This document shows positions 47,551 through 58,144 of a stretch of 64,000 nt of DNA, piece by piece. Origin of the DNA: Siphonodentalium dalli (lineage: Eukaryota > Mollusca > Scaphopoda > Gadilida > Siphonodentaliidae); NCBI GenBank assembly GCA_032622095.1, contig CP136061.1, positions 189,788,369-189,852,368 on the forward strand. The letters are read 5' to 3'. The first letter of the stretch is position 1; every line of letters begins with the position of its first letter. Under the pieces are notes generated by a model. That model was not told the DNA's origin. It did not search any database and saw only the letters and a program-made list of their open reading frames with translations. Both the position numbers and the translations under genes were made by a program.

Positions 47551-48201
47551 GAGGACAATGATTCTCAGCTAATCACCAAAGAATCTGAACTTTACAACAA
47601 ACATGCTATGGCTTCTAATTAAAAAATACATTTATAAGACTAAATTCTAGCCAACTAACTTATTGCTAAATGTTTTCCTCAAAGAATTGAATTATAGATA
47701 CCAATGTGAGAAGTATACCGCACTATACCAATCGAACAACAAGAATTTTCGAAAAACTTGTTCCTTTTAGAAAAGGCTATACATATACATGTATGCACGA
47801 GTCAACACCAATAAACTTGAGTGTCCTGGAAATTATCTCTTCACCAGTTCGAAACTCACTTAATTACTATACCCAGGAAATACTATTACTGACCCCCCCC
47901 CCCCCCCCCCCCCCAATACCACAATGTCGTCTATGGTTAGATGTCGTACCGATGTGCTGTACACAGGAAAAAAGTTCAAAGATTTAAAATCTAAATAACT
48001 ATATAAAAATTAACATATATTCAATTTAACCCTATTCAAATGTAAGTCACTGGGAGTGCATATGATGTACGAATGACGTGTAAATGAAGTGAGTGAGATG
48101 TGAGCGAATTGGAAGAATGTGTTACTTTATCTATAATAGCATGCACCCCTGTCTGTATTTACATTCATTCATTGATGTCTGTTTATTCCAATAAAAAAAA
48201 A
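47551..48201 (+). pseudogene. L1/Tx1-like LINE, 3' part
   Basis: Continues the frame of the fragment ending at 44050 (...LCPQ joined to QRTMILS). It then shows the family's C-terminus (LLIKKYIYKTKF, LNVFLKELNYRYQCEKYTAL with stops), a 3' UTR with a 22-nt poly-C run, and an AATAAAAAAAAAAA end at about 48191-48203. Confidence 0.7.
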
Positions 48202-48320
48202 AATGCCCAATTTAATCATTCAGAAACTAGATGATGACATCAGTAGCTCATTTTAGATGTGCATTTTCCATATTTTGTTGTCTTCTATAAAACTTACTGG
48301 CTAAGAGACTAGAGTTAGTA
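48202..48320 (+). repeat. 119-bp direct repeat, right copy
   Basis: Begins AATGCCCAATTTAATCATTC directly after the LINE's A tail. See left copy. Confidence 0.8.
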
Positions 48321-48465
48321 TTGGAGAGTATAATATACATGTATTAAAGCTTTTAAAGCTGATTTCAGCTATCGTAGCCGAATTTAACGTTTCCCAGACC
48401 TGACAACTATAATAGTTGAAATCAGGATATGCTAGACCTTATTTCGCCCAAAGGATGATACTAAA

Positions 48466-48905
48466 GGTACTCAATCTGATTTGATGGTCCCCATATCATC
48501 AGATTCCAACAACAACATTTTTTTAAATGCCGATTCAGTTATCATAATCGTTTAATAGCCCAAAAATAATGCTAACCACCGTCATCTATAGTATAAAATT
48601 GCCCAAAACCTGTTATTTATCAACTTTTTGTTCACCAAAATTTTGCCGGTTTGTCAATATCTGACACAAAAAAGCCACCTGATTTTAGAGCTATCCATCT
48701 TCATTCGCAATTTGGTCTGAGACCGTCTTCTCGTCGATTGTTTACTGGACTAATCAAAATTATCTGTGGTGAAAAATAATAATTTTAAAAAATCAATATC
48801 TGATCAAGTGCTGAGCTTTGATGGGTGGGTATCACTCTCACCTTTGATAGGTGGGTTCCTCCACTCGTATCAAATATTTTTTACCCCCGAAGCCAAGGAA
48901 ATAGT
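48466..48905. mobile_element. Long-inverted-repeat MITE, family E, diverged copy
   Basis: The left end TAAAGGTACTCAATCTGAT and CAGATTCCAACAACAACA match the reversed right end of the element at 62874. The right part GTATCAAATATTTTTTACCC matches it directly. Confidence 0.6.
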
Positions 48906-49290
48906 AATTTACAAGCGTTAATTCGGATTATGCATATTGAAACTATTCGTTTACACTGTGTCAATAGATTTCACCTGGGTCTCAGGGTTTACCAACACGA
49001 AATAGATGGTACCATTGCTTTTCTTTAATATCATATGGAATCGTATTAAACCAGCCCCTAAATACCAGCCTAAATATATTGACAAGGTGCCAATTACCGG
49101 TGTGACTAAACTCTGCCGGGAGACGCTCGGATCCGGATCAGCCCAGACCGGCCCCATGGTGTATTGGCGGGATTTTACCCGAACAGTGCGGGATCTCATG
49201 AAAACCCACATATTCATGGTTGGGGCAGCGGCTACGCAGAAGTGGCGATATTAACCACTAACTTGCCAGAATTTCAACACAGTTGCTGGA
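48906..49290. other. Spacer; block shared with 52010-52230
   Basis: The stretch ending CTAACTTGCCAGAATTTCAA (49258) recurs at 52201 in the same orientation with weaker similarity upstream. No gene. Confidence 0.4.
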
Positions 49291-51262
49291 GCTGATGGGG
49301 TCATTGTTACAAGGCTCCAGTCACATTCGTTGCCAGTTTTTTAAATCGATCACTGATGTAGCCAGCTTTTCAGTGGCAAACACATTCATAGCCAACTTTT
49401 CTAATTCCATGCTTTATAAGACGCGAAATATGACGTTATCATGTTCGTGACTAAAATATCAACGCCATGTTTCAAAGCTGACTTCGTTTGTCAACTCATA
49501 TCTACTATATATTTTAAGACTTCCCTATATATGTGTGTATGTCCTTTATAGACTCGAAAACGGCTTGACCGATTGAGCCCAAACTTGCGGTGTAAGGGTA
49601 AAAAGCCACGGGAAGTGTCATCGGACCATTCGCGAGCCCGTGGAACAACTCCTTCACCCTTCAACTGCCACAGCAATGGGGATTGATGGGTTAATTGCAT
49701 GATAATTAATGAGCGTTTGTATATGTTGCATCGCTATAAAAGAGCGTTTATCTACTGAAAATATACAGCATTTGACCGTCTCGGAAACTGGGGATATCGA
49801 GACGAAAACTGCTGGGCCGATTGAACCCAAACTTGCTGTGTAAGGGTAAAAAGCCACAGGCAGTGCACTCGGACCATTCGCGAGCCCTTGCGACCACTCC
49901 TTCACCCTTCAACTGCCACCGTAATGGGGATTGATGGGTTAATCGCGTGATTATTAATGAGCGCTTGTATATGAGGTGTCGCTATTAAAGAGCGTTTATC
50001 TACTTTAGTGAAAATATACGGCAGGTCAAAACTAGGGATATCGAGACGAAATTTCGTACTTAGGGGTTCCAAGGGACGGGGGAGATTTTCGTCGGGTTAG
50101 TTTGTCCGCCCGAGGTGACCTTGACCTTGAAACGGGTACCCACAAATGACCTTGGGCGATATCTCGGTAGTCAGCGGTGACATCGATGTGAAATTTGTTA
50201 TGTATGGTCAACTCGGGATGGGAAATATTGTTATTTTGTCCACCCAACATGACCTTGACACGGGTACCGCAAATGACCTTGGGCGATATTTCAGCCATCA
50301 GCGGTGGCAGCGATGTACGGGTTACCTTGAAAAACAAAAATTAATGGATCGACCAAAGCTATGGGACCAATCCCGCCAGTGGCGGGCTAATCTGCTAGAC
50401 TACTATATATTTTAAGACTTCCGTATATGTGTATGTATATCCTTTATAGACTTGAAAACGGCTCTACCGATTGAGCCCAAACTTCCTATCTTTGGGTAAA
50501 AAGCCACGGGAAGTGTCATCGCACCGCTTCTGTGGAACGTCCAAGCTCTCCTTCACCCTTCAACTGCCACAGTAATGGGGATTGATGGGTTAATCGCGTG
50601 ATTATTAATGAGCGTTTGTATATGAGGCGTCACTATTAAAGAGCGTTTATCTACTTTAGTGAAAATATACGGCAGGTCAAAACTGGGGATATCGAGACGA
50701 AATTTCGTACTTAGGGGTTCCAAGGGATGGGGGAAATGATTTTCGTCGGGTCAGTTTGTCTGCCCGTGGTGACCTTGACCTTGAAACGGGTACCCACAAA
50801 TGACCTTGGGCGATATCTCGGTAGTCAGCGGTGACATCGATGTGAAATTTGTTATGTATGGTCAACTCGGGACGGGAAATATTTTTGTCGGGTTATTTTG
50901 TCCACAGTGCCTGTACGGGGTTACCTTGAAACAAAAAAAATAATGGATCGACCAAAGCCATGGGACCAATCCTGCCAGTGGCGGGCTAATCTGCTAGTTG
51001 GAATATAATTTGAGCATTCTAACGACATTGATCGGAAACCTTAGGTTATTAGATGAACTAATATCGAATTAAAATTCAAGTCGTTTTTCATCCATCAACT
51101 CAGAAAAAATTAGATTAACCTTGTCTTGTTTGTTGAGGCTCAAATGAATATGAAAAGTTGGCTTCAAATGTGATCGCCCTAGAAAAGCTGGCTACATGTG
51201 TGATCGATTTAAAAAGCTGGCTACGAATGTGATCGATGCCTTGTGACAATGACCCCATCAGC
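49291..51262. mobile_element. Long-inverted-repeat element, interrupted by a Helitron pair
   Basis: The left arm starts GCTGATGGGGTCATTGTTAC; the right arm is its inverse (ending at 51262) for about 120 bp. Each arm carries three diverged iterations of a TCGATCACATTTGTAGCCAG-like block. Without the Helitron the element would be about 475 bp. Confidence 0.75.
49501..50997 (+). mobile_element. Non-autonomous Helitrons, two in tandem
   Basis: The left end is A|TCTACTATATATTTTAAGAC and the right end CTAG|T, so the insertion is between A and T as Helitrons do. Both copies end with a hairpin (CCCGCCAGTGGCGGG; one stem base changed in copy 2), a short spacer, and CTAG (50395-50398 and 50994-50997). 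Copy 2 starts directly after the first CTAG at 50399 (ACTACTATATATTTT). Copy 1 has an extra internal duplication (about 49540-49745 repeated at 49795-50030). No Rep/helicase. Confidence 0.85.
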
Positions 51263-52247
51263 GTTACTGGACATAAAGTCCCAAAAATAAGGTTTTAATA
51301 AAATTTATAAATTGGTATAACTAATATGAATTTTATGCTCAAGTAATGAAGGCATTCCCGGGTACCAAATAGCCATATAAACATATCTCAAATAAATGCA
51401 CTAAACACAAAACACATATATCACCTGTTTCCTATAAATACTTATCTACAACATTTAGTGCCGAGTGAATCATCGCCATTTTGTTTGTTACCATAATGTG
51501 AACGGAACCAGTGTTCTGAAAAATTGCATGTGTTCCAACATACTATTTGTTGCAGAACACAGGTTTTTCCAACTTCTGATTGAACAAGTATAGATGGCAA
51601 AGTTTCACTCGGCACTAAATGTGAATATGGTTTAAATGCTGTTAATTTGACGACCGGAATCAGAGCCTATATTTCAGCGAGAATCCAAACCTAGATTCTC
51701 GTAAATATTCTTGCAAATTACCCTGGATTCTCGTGAAAAAGTATGTATGCATTCTCACAAAATCAGATGAAATATAAGCCCTGGGAATGATTTTATCGCT
51801 GCAGAGTTGTAGATGAGTATGTTATTTATAGGAAACAGGCAACATATGCCCAGTGTTTTTTGTTTAGTGCTTTTATTTTTTATATGTTTGTCAGGCTATT
51901 TGGTAATGGCTTCATTACTTGAGTATTTCTATTAAGAACTCCACACGTATATGTAGCGGAACTAGCATCGACTACATTCGCAAAGAAACAAGTGCGAATC
52001 ACCCACAAAAACCATGGCAGGCAATTAACACTTGAAATGCCTACATCGCCAATATGTTTGTCGCGAATGAAGCGAACCAGCACGGACCATCCCTGGAACG
52101 TCCGAGTGATTTTAGTGGCCAGAACATTGGGATGGGTTCACCTGAAAATCCACATATTCACGGACGAGGGCCATGTAGAAGTGCCACTATATATTAACAT
52201 CTAACTTGCCAGAATTTCAATATTGTGCCTGCAATAACATGACCAGA
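51263..52247. other. Nothing recognised
   Basis: No supported exon. 52010-52230 shares a block with 49030-49280. Confidence 0.45.
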
Positions 52248-53199
52248 TCTGGCAAATGTGAAAATACAGCTAAAGTACGGTACCGGTAGCTGTATTCAGC
52301 TAACATAGCTGAATCCAGATATATATTCTACTCTCGAACTGGCTGTTTTTCAATAATAAACTTGAAGCGCTAATATACGCATCAAATTTAGGTCACCCTA
52401 TTATCTGGTCACTTTCAACCAAATAAAAAATGACACTTGTTTTGTCACAAAGTTGTAATTTATCGACACAGTGATTTTGTGTAAAAACTTACGACAACAG
52501 GAGGCGAACAAAAATATCCTGGGGACTATTTTCTGTGAAAACATGAACTAAATGACTTGTAAAACAAAGATGTACCCAATCAGAGACATTCCTGTATTTC
52601 TTCCCGCTGGAAAGGAGAAAGTAGATTGGTGTACATAACCTCAAGCAATTGAACTCACACACCACTTGTCGGGTTGTGTGCGATATCGATAACTATTCGT
52701 AACGGTATTATAATTTATATAGATAGTGTGCGGTAATCTAAAGTTGTGAGTTGTGCTCCCTCAATTAATCTCAGGCTAGAGATCATGTCCACCCTTTCAA
52801 CTATTTAATAATTTTCGAGCGTTTGAGCAGCACCTGATTGCTATTTCTGGAACTGATAAAGAAATTGCACCTTCGGCATTGAATATTGTATTAAATATAG
52901 TTTTCAAGGTATTCCACAATGCATAAGAGAGTTATTAAACTGTTATGACCGACATCATCGACACATAATCGACATAGCCGAGACGGCAAAAGTCAAAACA
53001 CAATACTTTGTCACAAAACGAGTAACAGTTTTGATTTCTTTGAAAGTGATTGGAGAATGATGTAACCTAGTTTTGTTGTGCAAATTAGCGTTTCTAGTTT
53101 ATTATCGAAAAACATCCTGTTTGAGAGCAGAATATATAGCTGAATTCAGCTAGGTTTGCTGAATACAGCTCTTGTAGCTGTATTCTCACATTTACCAGA
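52248..53199. mobile_element. Inverted-repeat DNA element with AGCTGTATTCAGCT palindromes
   Basis: About 85-bp imperfect inverted ends: left CTGGCAAATGTGAAAATACA, right (reversed) CTGGTAAATGTGAGAATACA. Both continue into GCTGTATTCAGC and AGCTGAAT.CAG blocks. No clear target duplication and no ORF. Confidence 0.7.
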
Positions 53200-54515
53200 A
53201 CTGATGACTTGCAAGTCACATATATTTTTCATATTTTCCAAATATATGTGATTAAATCTTGTAAATTAGTTCATGGACGATCTGATGCATGGATCATTTT
53301 TTTTTCCTGCTACTGATCTGATAGTGAAACACTGGTGAGCTATGGCTGATGCTAGTCAGACCTGATATGATGGACTTAATGTTCGGATCACGCTAGACAG
53401 CCATACCTATATAGCATGATGAGATTAATTAATTTCTTAAAATAAACTTAATTTTGAGAATCGAGTACCATAGTCATTAATATTATCAATATTGCAATTT
53501 ATATTAACTTTGACACCTACCAGAAAGTGTGCATAATTCCGTAATTATTTAATCCAAAATTCTAGTCAGTAACACAATGTTGAAACCACCTTGTAAGATG
53601 GCCGAGTAGGTAGCCCTAAACATCACATGACTACCAGTGCATGGGGAAATCATAACATATGTGACAAAAAACTGTTTCAGTTACACGTAGTAAGGTTAGT
53701 TGAACAAAGGTTACGCATGCGCAGAGTGTAGTTACACTCGACCTGATTTGAGCTGATTCTCATTTGAGCTAAATTTTTAATATGATTTCAGTCTATTTCT
53801 TCAGTTCAACACATGCCGCAAGTTATCGCAATGCAAATTTACCTTCATTAGTTAGACCCCATGTCAAGCTTCACAGAAACACCTTGGTACAACTAATTAA
53901 AACAGCCCTGGTGCGACCAAAGGTGATTTGAATAACACTTAGTAATTTGACTAAACTTCTTATCGAACTTAGAAATTGTGTACATAAAATGCCGCTTCTG
54001 GATATACATTTACCTGGAATGTATTTCTGAAGGTTGAGGACACAAGGTTACAACGTCTTGTCCGATTGGATAAACCGATGGCATCCATTTTCGAGAAATA
54101 TTTTTTCCAAAGTGACTGAACTCCCATTAGGAGAGGAAGAAATACGGAAGCACAAGCAGTCAATAAATTTGTATTCTACTGTATAATTTTATGCATTGCT
54201 TACTGTGTTTTCTATTTTGTCAATATGGTTAAGCAAGTGGCTTTCCATACATTATAACTGGTGAAATTCAATTAAAATCATACTTATAAACACATGTAGG
54301 GAGCCTGTTTTGAGTAGCCAATCAGAATGTTTGTTTCATTTTATCTTAAGACCTGACCTGAATACATGCTGCGGTCACATGCTGCGGTCACATATGTAAT
54401 GGTAGACATACATGTCAGTGTTTACGTTCTGTTATTTGTCAGATTTTAAGGATAAATGACACGTAGTCGTACCAGTACTCGTGGTAGGTGAGTGCATGGT
54501 TTCACACTTGGGAAA
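53200..54515. other. Nothing recognised
   Basis: No supported feature. Confidence 0.5.
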
Positions 54516-54581
54516 GGCTATTCTGCCGCTAGCAGCAAAATAAGAGTGCAATCTTATTATTCCGCTTGCGGCAGAATAGCC
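54516..54581. repeat. Inverted repeat (fold-back remnant)
   Basis: GGCTATTCTGCCGCTAGCAG and its inverse ending GGCAGAATAGCC enclose a short A/T-rich loop. Related pieces at 58203-58325 (TGGCATAATAGCC, GGCTATTCTCCCGCTAGCGG). Confidence 0.65.
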
Positions 54582-54819
54582 TGTTTGGCTATTCTGCCGA
54601 CAAAAATGAAGTCACCAAAATTGTACTTATCCACCCGTCATAGCATGCGACGTTGGTCGAACAAATCTGTAGTAGATTCTTTTGAATCTCATGCGGCAGT
54701 TTTTGATGCCGTGGCCAGACACGAACTGGCAATGAATACAAAGTATTGGAAACTGGACAGTAAAACCATCCAGCGCCATATGTCCAAACGGATGGTTAGA
54801 AGAGTTGACATATTACAGT

Positions 54820-55927
54820 TAGGGGGTGCCACAATTATTGATTTTGATAATCAATAATCGGTCATCAATAATCGACTACAATCGATTAATCGTACCTAAT
54901 ATTAATAACATCAGTGAAAGAATTCCGTAATATGGCCTATTGCCGTATTGGCTGTGTGCTGGTTAACTGCTATTGCTGCTTGTTTGAGACATCGGCTGAT
55001 GTATTTTTATGTTAATAAAGTGCATCATAAACCGCCAGTAATGACTAATGAGCACAATGTATTGAATACGAGCACAGTTCTCGGCGATGTCATGGTTATA
55101 ATATTTGTGAGTTCATTGGAACGAACATAGCGATTAATTTAATAGTCAAACATACAAGCAATAGAAAAGTAGGAATGCACGACGGACCGACGGTGGTTTC
55201 TAAAAAAGGAATCTAATGTTACGGAAACTATAAGTTTCAGCAAACTTCCAGAGCGTAGATAACAATCACAAAGGTGGGCCCCCGCCCGCAAATTTCAGGA
55301 CTCAGAACAAGTTAAGTAATTGATAATAGTCAATTTCATTTAGCAGTCACCACACTATAAGCGATAGCCTGTACTAGTAACATCTAAGTATACTTATACA
55401 AACAAAGTATACTTGCTGCAAATGACAATGCGGAGAATATCGCTGATTAAAATGCCGTAGGTTCCCTGATTTCAAGAGAATGTCAATCAACTCCCCTTTG
55501 GTCCAATGAGATTCGAGGGCGAGTGCATTCAGTTCATTGACAGTCAGCTCATTTCAAAGACATAGTGCCGCCTTTCTTGAAGAAATATACAACGACGTCG
55601 GCATAAGTTCAAGGCTGCAGTGCCGCCAATGTGAAGAATATACAACGACCTGAAGAGTAACCATGTCACATCATCAAATGAACTGCCGACTGTTTGCAAC
55701 ATATATTAGTAGTACTCATGTTGTCGGAATCTCTTTGATACATGATCAAATGTTGTTAACCCCTCGGTTGTAGATTAAACTGTGTAAAACAATCAGGGTA
55801 TTAAACAATAACCGGCATTTTATAACTTCCGAAATAAATAACGCAGATTAATCGACGACGGAAACGATAATCGATTTTCGGCTTTATCAACGGTTCATCG
55901 ATTATACGATTAATCGTGGCAACCCTA
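54820..55927. mobile_element. Non-autonomous hAT transposon
   Basis: 1108 bp with ends TAGGGGGTGCCACAATTATT and, reversed, TAGGGTTGCCACGATTAATC. It is flanked by a perfect 8-bp duplication ATTACAGT (54812-54819, 55928-55935). Subterminal ATCGATTAATCG-type motifs are dense at both ends. No transposase. The open frame entering from 54492 continues into the element and is therefore not a gene. Confidence 0.88.
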
Positions 55928-55935
55928 ATTACAGT

Positions 55936-57609
55936 ATATATCACGCATATTTTTATTTTCGCCAGAGCAAGGAATTTTTGCGAGGTGTCCTGGCGCCATT
56001 TGTCTCGGGCGCCCGAAGATTCCGCACTGAATATTGCTATAAACGTGCATGCAACTACAGCAGTTTACATGCTTTGCATTACTCAAACGTATAGTTTATT
56101 TTAACTGTGGGTTGAATTGACTTCAATTTGGTATTCCACGCGATATGTATAGCCATGCAAGGGGCGAATCCAACATCCCGAGATGAAGGCCCGAGGGCTA
56201 TTTTTTGCCATGCAGAGCAAACAATTTCTGCGACATTTTGTATCGGAGTGTCGGAAAATATCTCGCCCGGTGCCAAGTTTTGGGCGCCCGAAGTTTCAAT
56301 ACTGAATATTTCTATCAAAAATAAATATAGCAATTCTAAAAGTGGAGTCAAAATTTAGACAATTCCATCTACAAATATGTAAAAACAAATGAATGATAAA
56401 CATGAGTCGTCTACAGTGCACTCTAGGTTATACAATGTAGTCCGATCAATGCCCGGACTATAAAACGCACTGGCGGCAGTATCATCAAAAAGAGATTATC
56501 TAAAGGCATGCACATACGTCATACTACTATATGGTATACATGTACCGTACATAGTATATTTTCGAATTATTATAGAAATACATTGCTGGTTCGTTTCCAA
56601 TGGTATATATGCATGGCATTTAAAATCGGTTATATCTTCCATCACATGTTGTGCCACCCTAATAGGAACAAATTTATGTGTGATAACAAGACATCTTCAG
56701 GTCACGACAAATACGCATCTGCCATTGCTTAATAAAAAAAGTCTGACACGAACTCATTCTTCAAAACATCGGTTTCCATGTGTCGTTATCGTCATTAGTC
56801 AGTTGATTGGCTGAACATATATTTATTCATAACCCAAACATTTACACAACAGATATTAATTTACATACAATATTTTAATTAACATTATGGATGCAACCAG
56901 AATGTAGATGAATAGGGGATTGGAATACTAGTTAATCAGTTCCGTGTCAGATATATTTTGGTGAAAACTGTGTTTATACTAATAAAACGAGTACGTGATT
57001 GGAGTGTGATCAGACCATCCATTTGGCTTGTATTGATGACTGAAGACATATTTTTCTGGTGTATCATGCATGAAGCTGATGGCTATTAGAAGTAAAACTG
57101 AACAAATCAGCATGGTCAATGGAGGAATTAAGTGGTTGGATACATGCATTGTATTACCAGCCGAAACACCTCTATACTAGTACTGTCTAGAGGCCATGAT
57201 TTTGCGATTATTCATTCTGAATTACAAAATATTCTCCCATGCACCAGCCCAAACCATAGGCGACCCGGTGATTCCGGGGCTTATCCATGGGCATGTCCGG
57301 TGCGCCAAAATCATCATGTCGCCCAGATAATTCACATTTGCACTGACTTTCAGAAGATAGTTCACTGTTCAAAGAAGCTTTGATCTTCCATCACTAACCT
57401 TCCATAGTATACCGTAATTGTACTGAATGTTATTGTCACTCGTTCCATATAGGCCTAATATAAAGCAATATAAACAGGCTCCAGAACACAGGAAAACGCG
57501 TCGTTTTGAATGTAGTATACGCAAAATTTCCCTCAACCCACACCAACGAGAAGGGGCTTAAACCCCCCTCTCGTGCTCTCCCCCACTTGCCGCTTCGCGG
57601 CTCATCATA
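55936..57609. other. No gene recognised; one internal duplication
   Basis: GGGCGCCCGAAG with following CTGAATATT.CTAT occurs near 56006 and 56281 in similar context, a diverged duplication. Otherwise nothing supported. Confidence 0.45.
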
Positions 57610-57654
57610 TGTAACGGGAGAAGGGTGGAATGCGGGAGTCGCACCGAAAGTTAG

Positions 57655-57734
57655 CAGCACCCTAAATCTCAGGCCACCGGTCACCCATCCAAGTACTAAC
57701 CGGGCTCGACGTTGCTTAACTTCGGTGACGAGAC
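57655..57734 (-). ncRNA. 5S-rRNA-like segment in the 3' LTR
   Basis: Identical to the 5' LTR copy except for one substitution. From here a transcript could read out into flanking DNA; the first TTTT lies near 57520. Confidence 0.8.
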
Positions 57735-57737
57735 AAG

Positions 57738-57757
57738 GCGTCTTAACCACTGGACCA
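57738..57757 (-). promoter_or_regulatory. tRNA-type box A-like motif next to the 5S-like segment
   Basis: TGGTCCAGTGGTTAAGACGC lies directly upstream of the 5S-like part on the minus strand (second copy 58060-58079). It resembles a tRNA 5' region with box A. No box B is seen. Confidence 0.45.
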
Positions 57758-57822
57758 AAGAAGCATGCTCCGTTGGAGCTGTTGATTAATCGGCCTTCTA
57801 TATTTACAACGCGACCGCTACA

Positions 57823-57836
57823 TTCCTCCCTTCCTC
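57823..57836 (-). promoter_or_regulatory. Polypurine tract
   Basis: GAGGAAGGGAGGAA on the minus strand, abutting the 3' LTR. Confidence 0.85.
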
Positions 57837-57915
57837 GTTTTGAGGTTCATCACCAAGTGATCCTCACCCAAGTTCCTCTCTCAGAGCGGTCGCACCATGA
57901 CACAGACTCTGAGGA

Positions 57916-57930
57916 CCGGACGAGCCCCCA
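57916..57930 (-). promoter_or_regulatory. Primer-binding site, tRNA-Pro type
   Basis: TGGGGGCTCGTCCGG on the minus strand, one base from the 5' LTR. It pairs 15 of 15 with the tRNA-Pro 3' end including CCA. Confidence 0.85.
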
Positions 57931-57931
57931 G

Positions 57932-58144
57932 TGTAACGGGAGAAGGGTGGTATGCGGGAGTCGCACCGAAAGTTAGCAGCACCCGAAATCTCAGGCCACC
58001 GGTCACCCATCCAAGTACTAACCGGGCTCGACGTTGCTTAACTTCGGTGACGAGACGAGGCGTCTTAACCACTGGACCAAAGAAGCATGCTCCGTTGGAG
58101 CTGTTGATTAATCGGCCTTCTATATTTACAACGCGACCGCTACA
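57932..58144 (-). repeat. 5' LTR of the TRIM
   Basis: 213 bp, TGTAGCGG...GTTACA on the minus strand. Differs from the 3' LTR at three positions only, implying a fairly recent insertion. It contains TAAATATAG near its start. Confidence 0.85.
57977..58056 (-). ncRNA. 5S-rRNA-like segment in the 5' LTR
   Basis: Reads TCTCGTC-ACCGAAGTTAAG, then CAACGTCGAGCCCGGTTAG, TACTTGGATGGGTGACCG and, further on, GGGTGCTG. This follows the animal 5S order through box A (AAGTTAAGCAACG), the intermediate element and box C, to the 3' part. The first about 35 nt of 5S are missing or unrelated and there is no TTTT terminator close by, so it is a derived promoter module, not a working 5S gene. Confidence 0.8.

Larger units (their letters stand above)
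57610..57822 (-). repeat. 3' LTR of the TRIM
   Basis: Paired with the 5' LTR at an offset of 322 bp. Confidence 0.85.
57610..58144 (-). mobile_element. Miniature LTR retrotransposon (TRIM) with 5S-rRNA-like LTRs, Cassandra-like
   Basis: Two 213-bp direct repeats with three mismatches (57610-57822, 57932-58144) surround 109 bp. On the minus strand each repeat starts TGTAGCGG and ends CCCGTTACA, the TG...CA rule for LTRs. One base inside the 5' LTR is TGGGGGCTCGTCCGG, exactly complementary to the 3' end of tRNA-Pro (primer site). Directly before the 3' LTR is GAGGAAGGGAGGAA, a 14-nt polypurine tract. There is no coding capacity. Each LTR holds a 5S-like Pol III promoter. No convincing target duplication. 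Plant Cassandra TRIMs have this design; an animal version is my inference from sequence. Confidence 0.85.

Noticed and set aside
54492-54857. 121-codon open frame (MHGFTLGKGYS...)
   Set aside because: It starts in a fold-back repeat and ends inside the hAT element at 54820; no recognisable domain or splice sites.
57655-58056. Genuine 5S rRNA genes or a 5S cluster
   Set aside because: The first third of 5S is absent, there is no T-run terminator at the 3' end, and the segments lie inside TG...CA repeats with primer site and polypurine tract.
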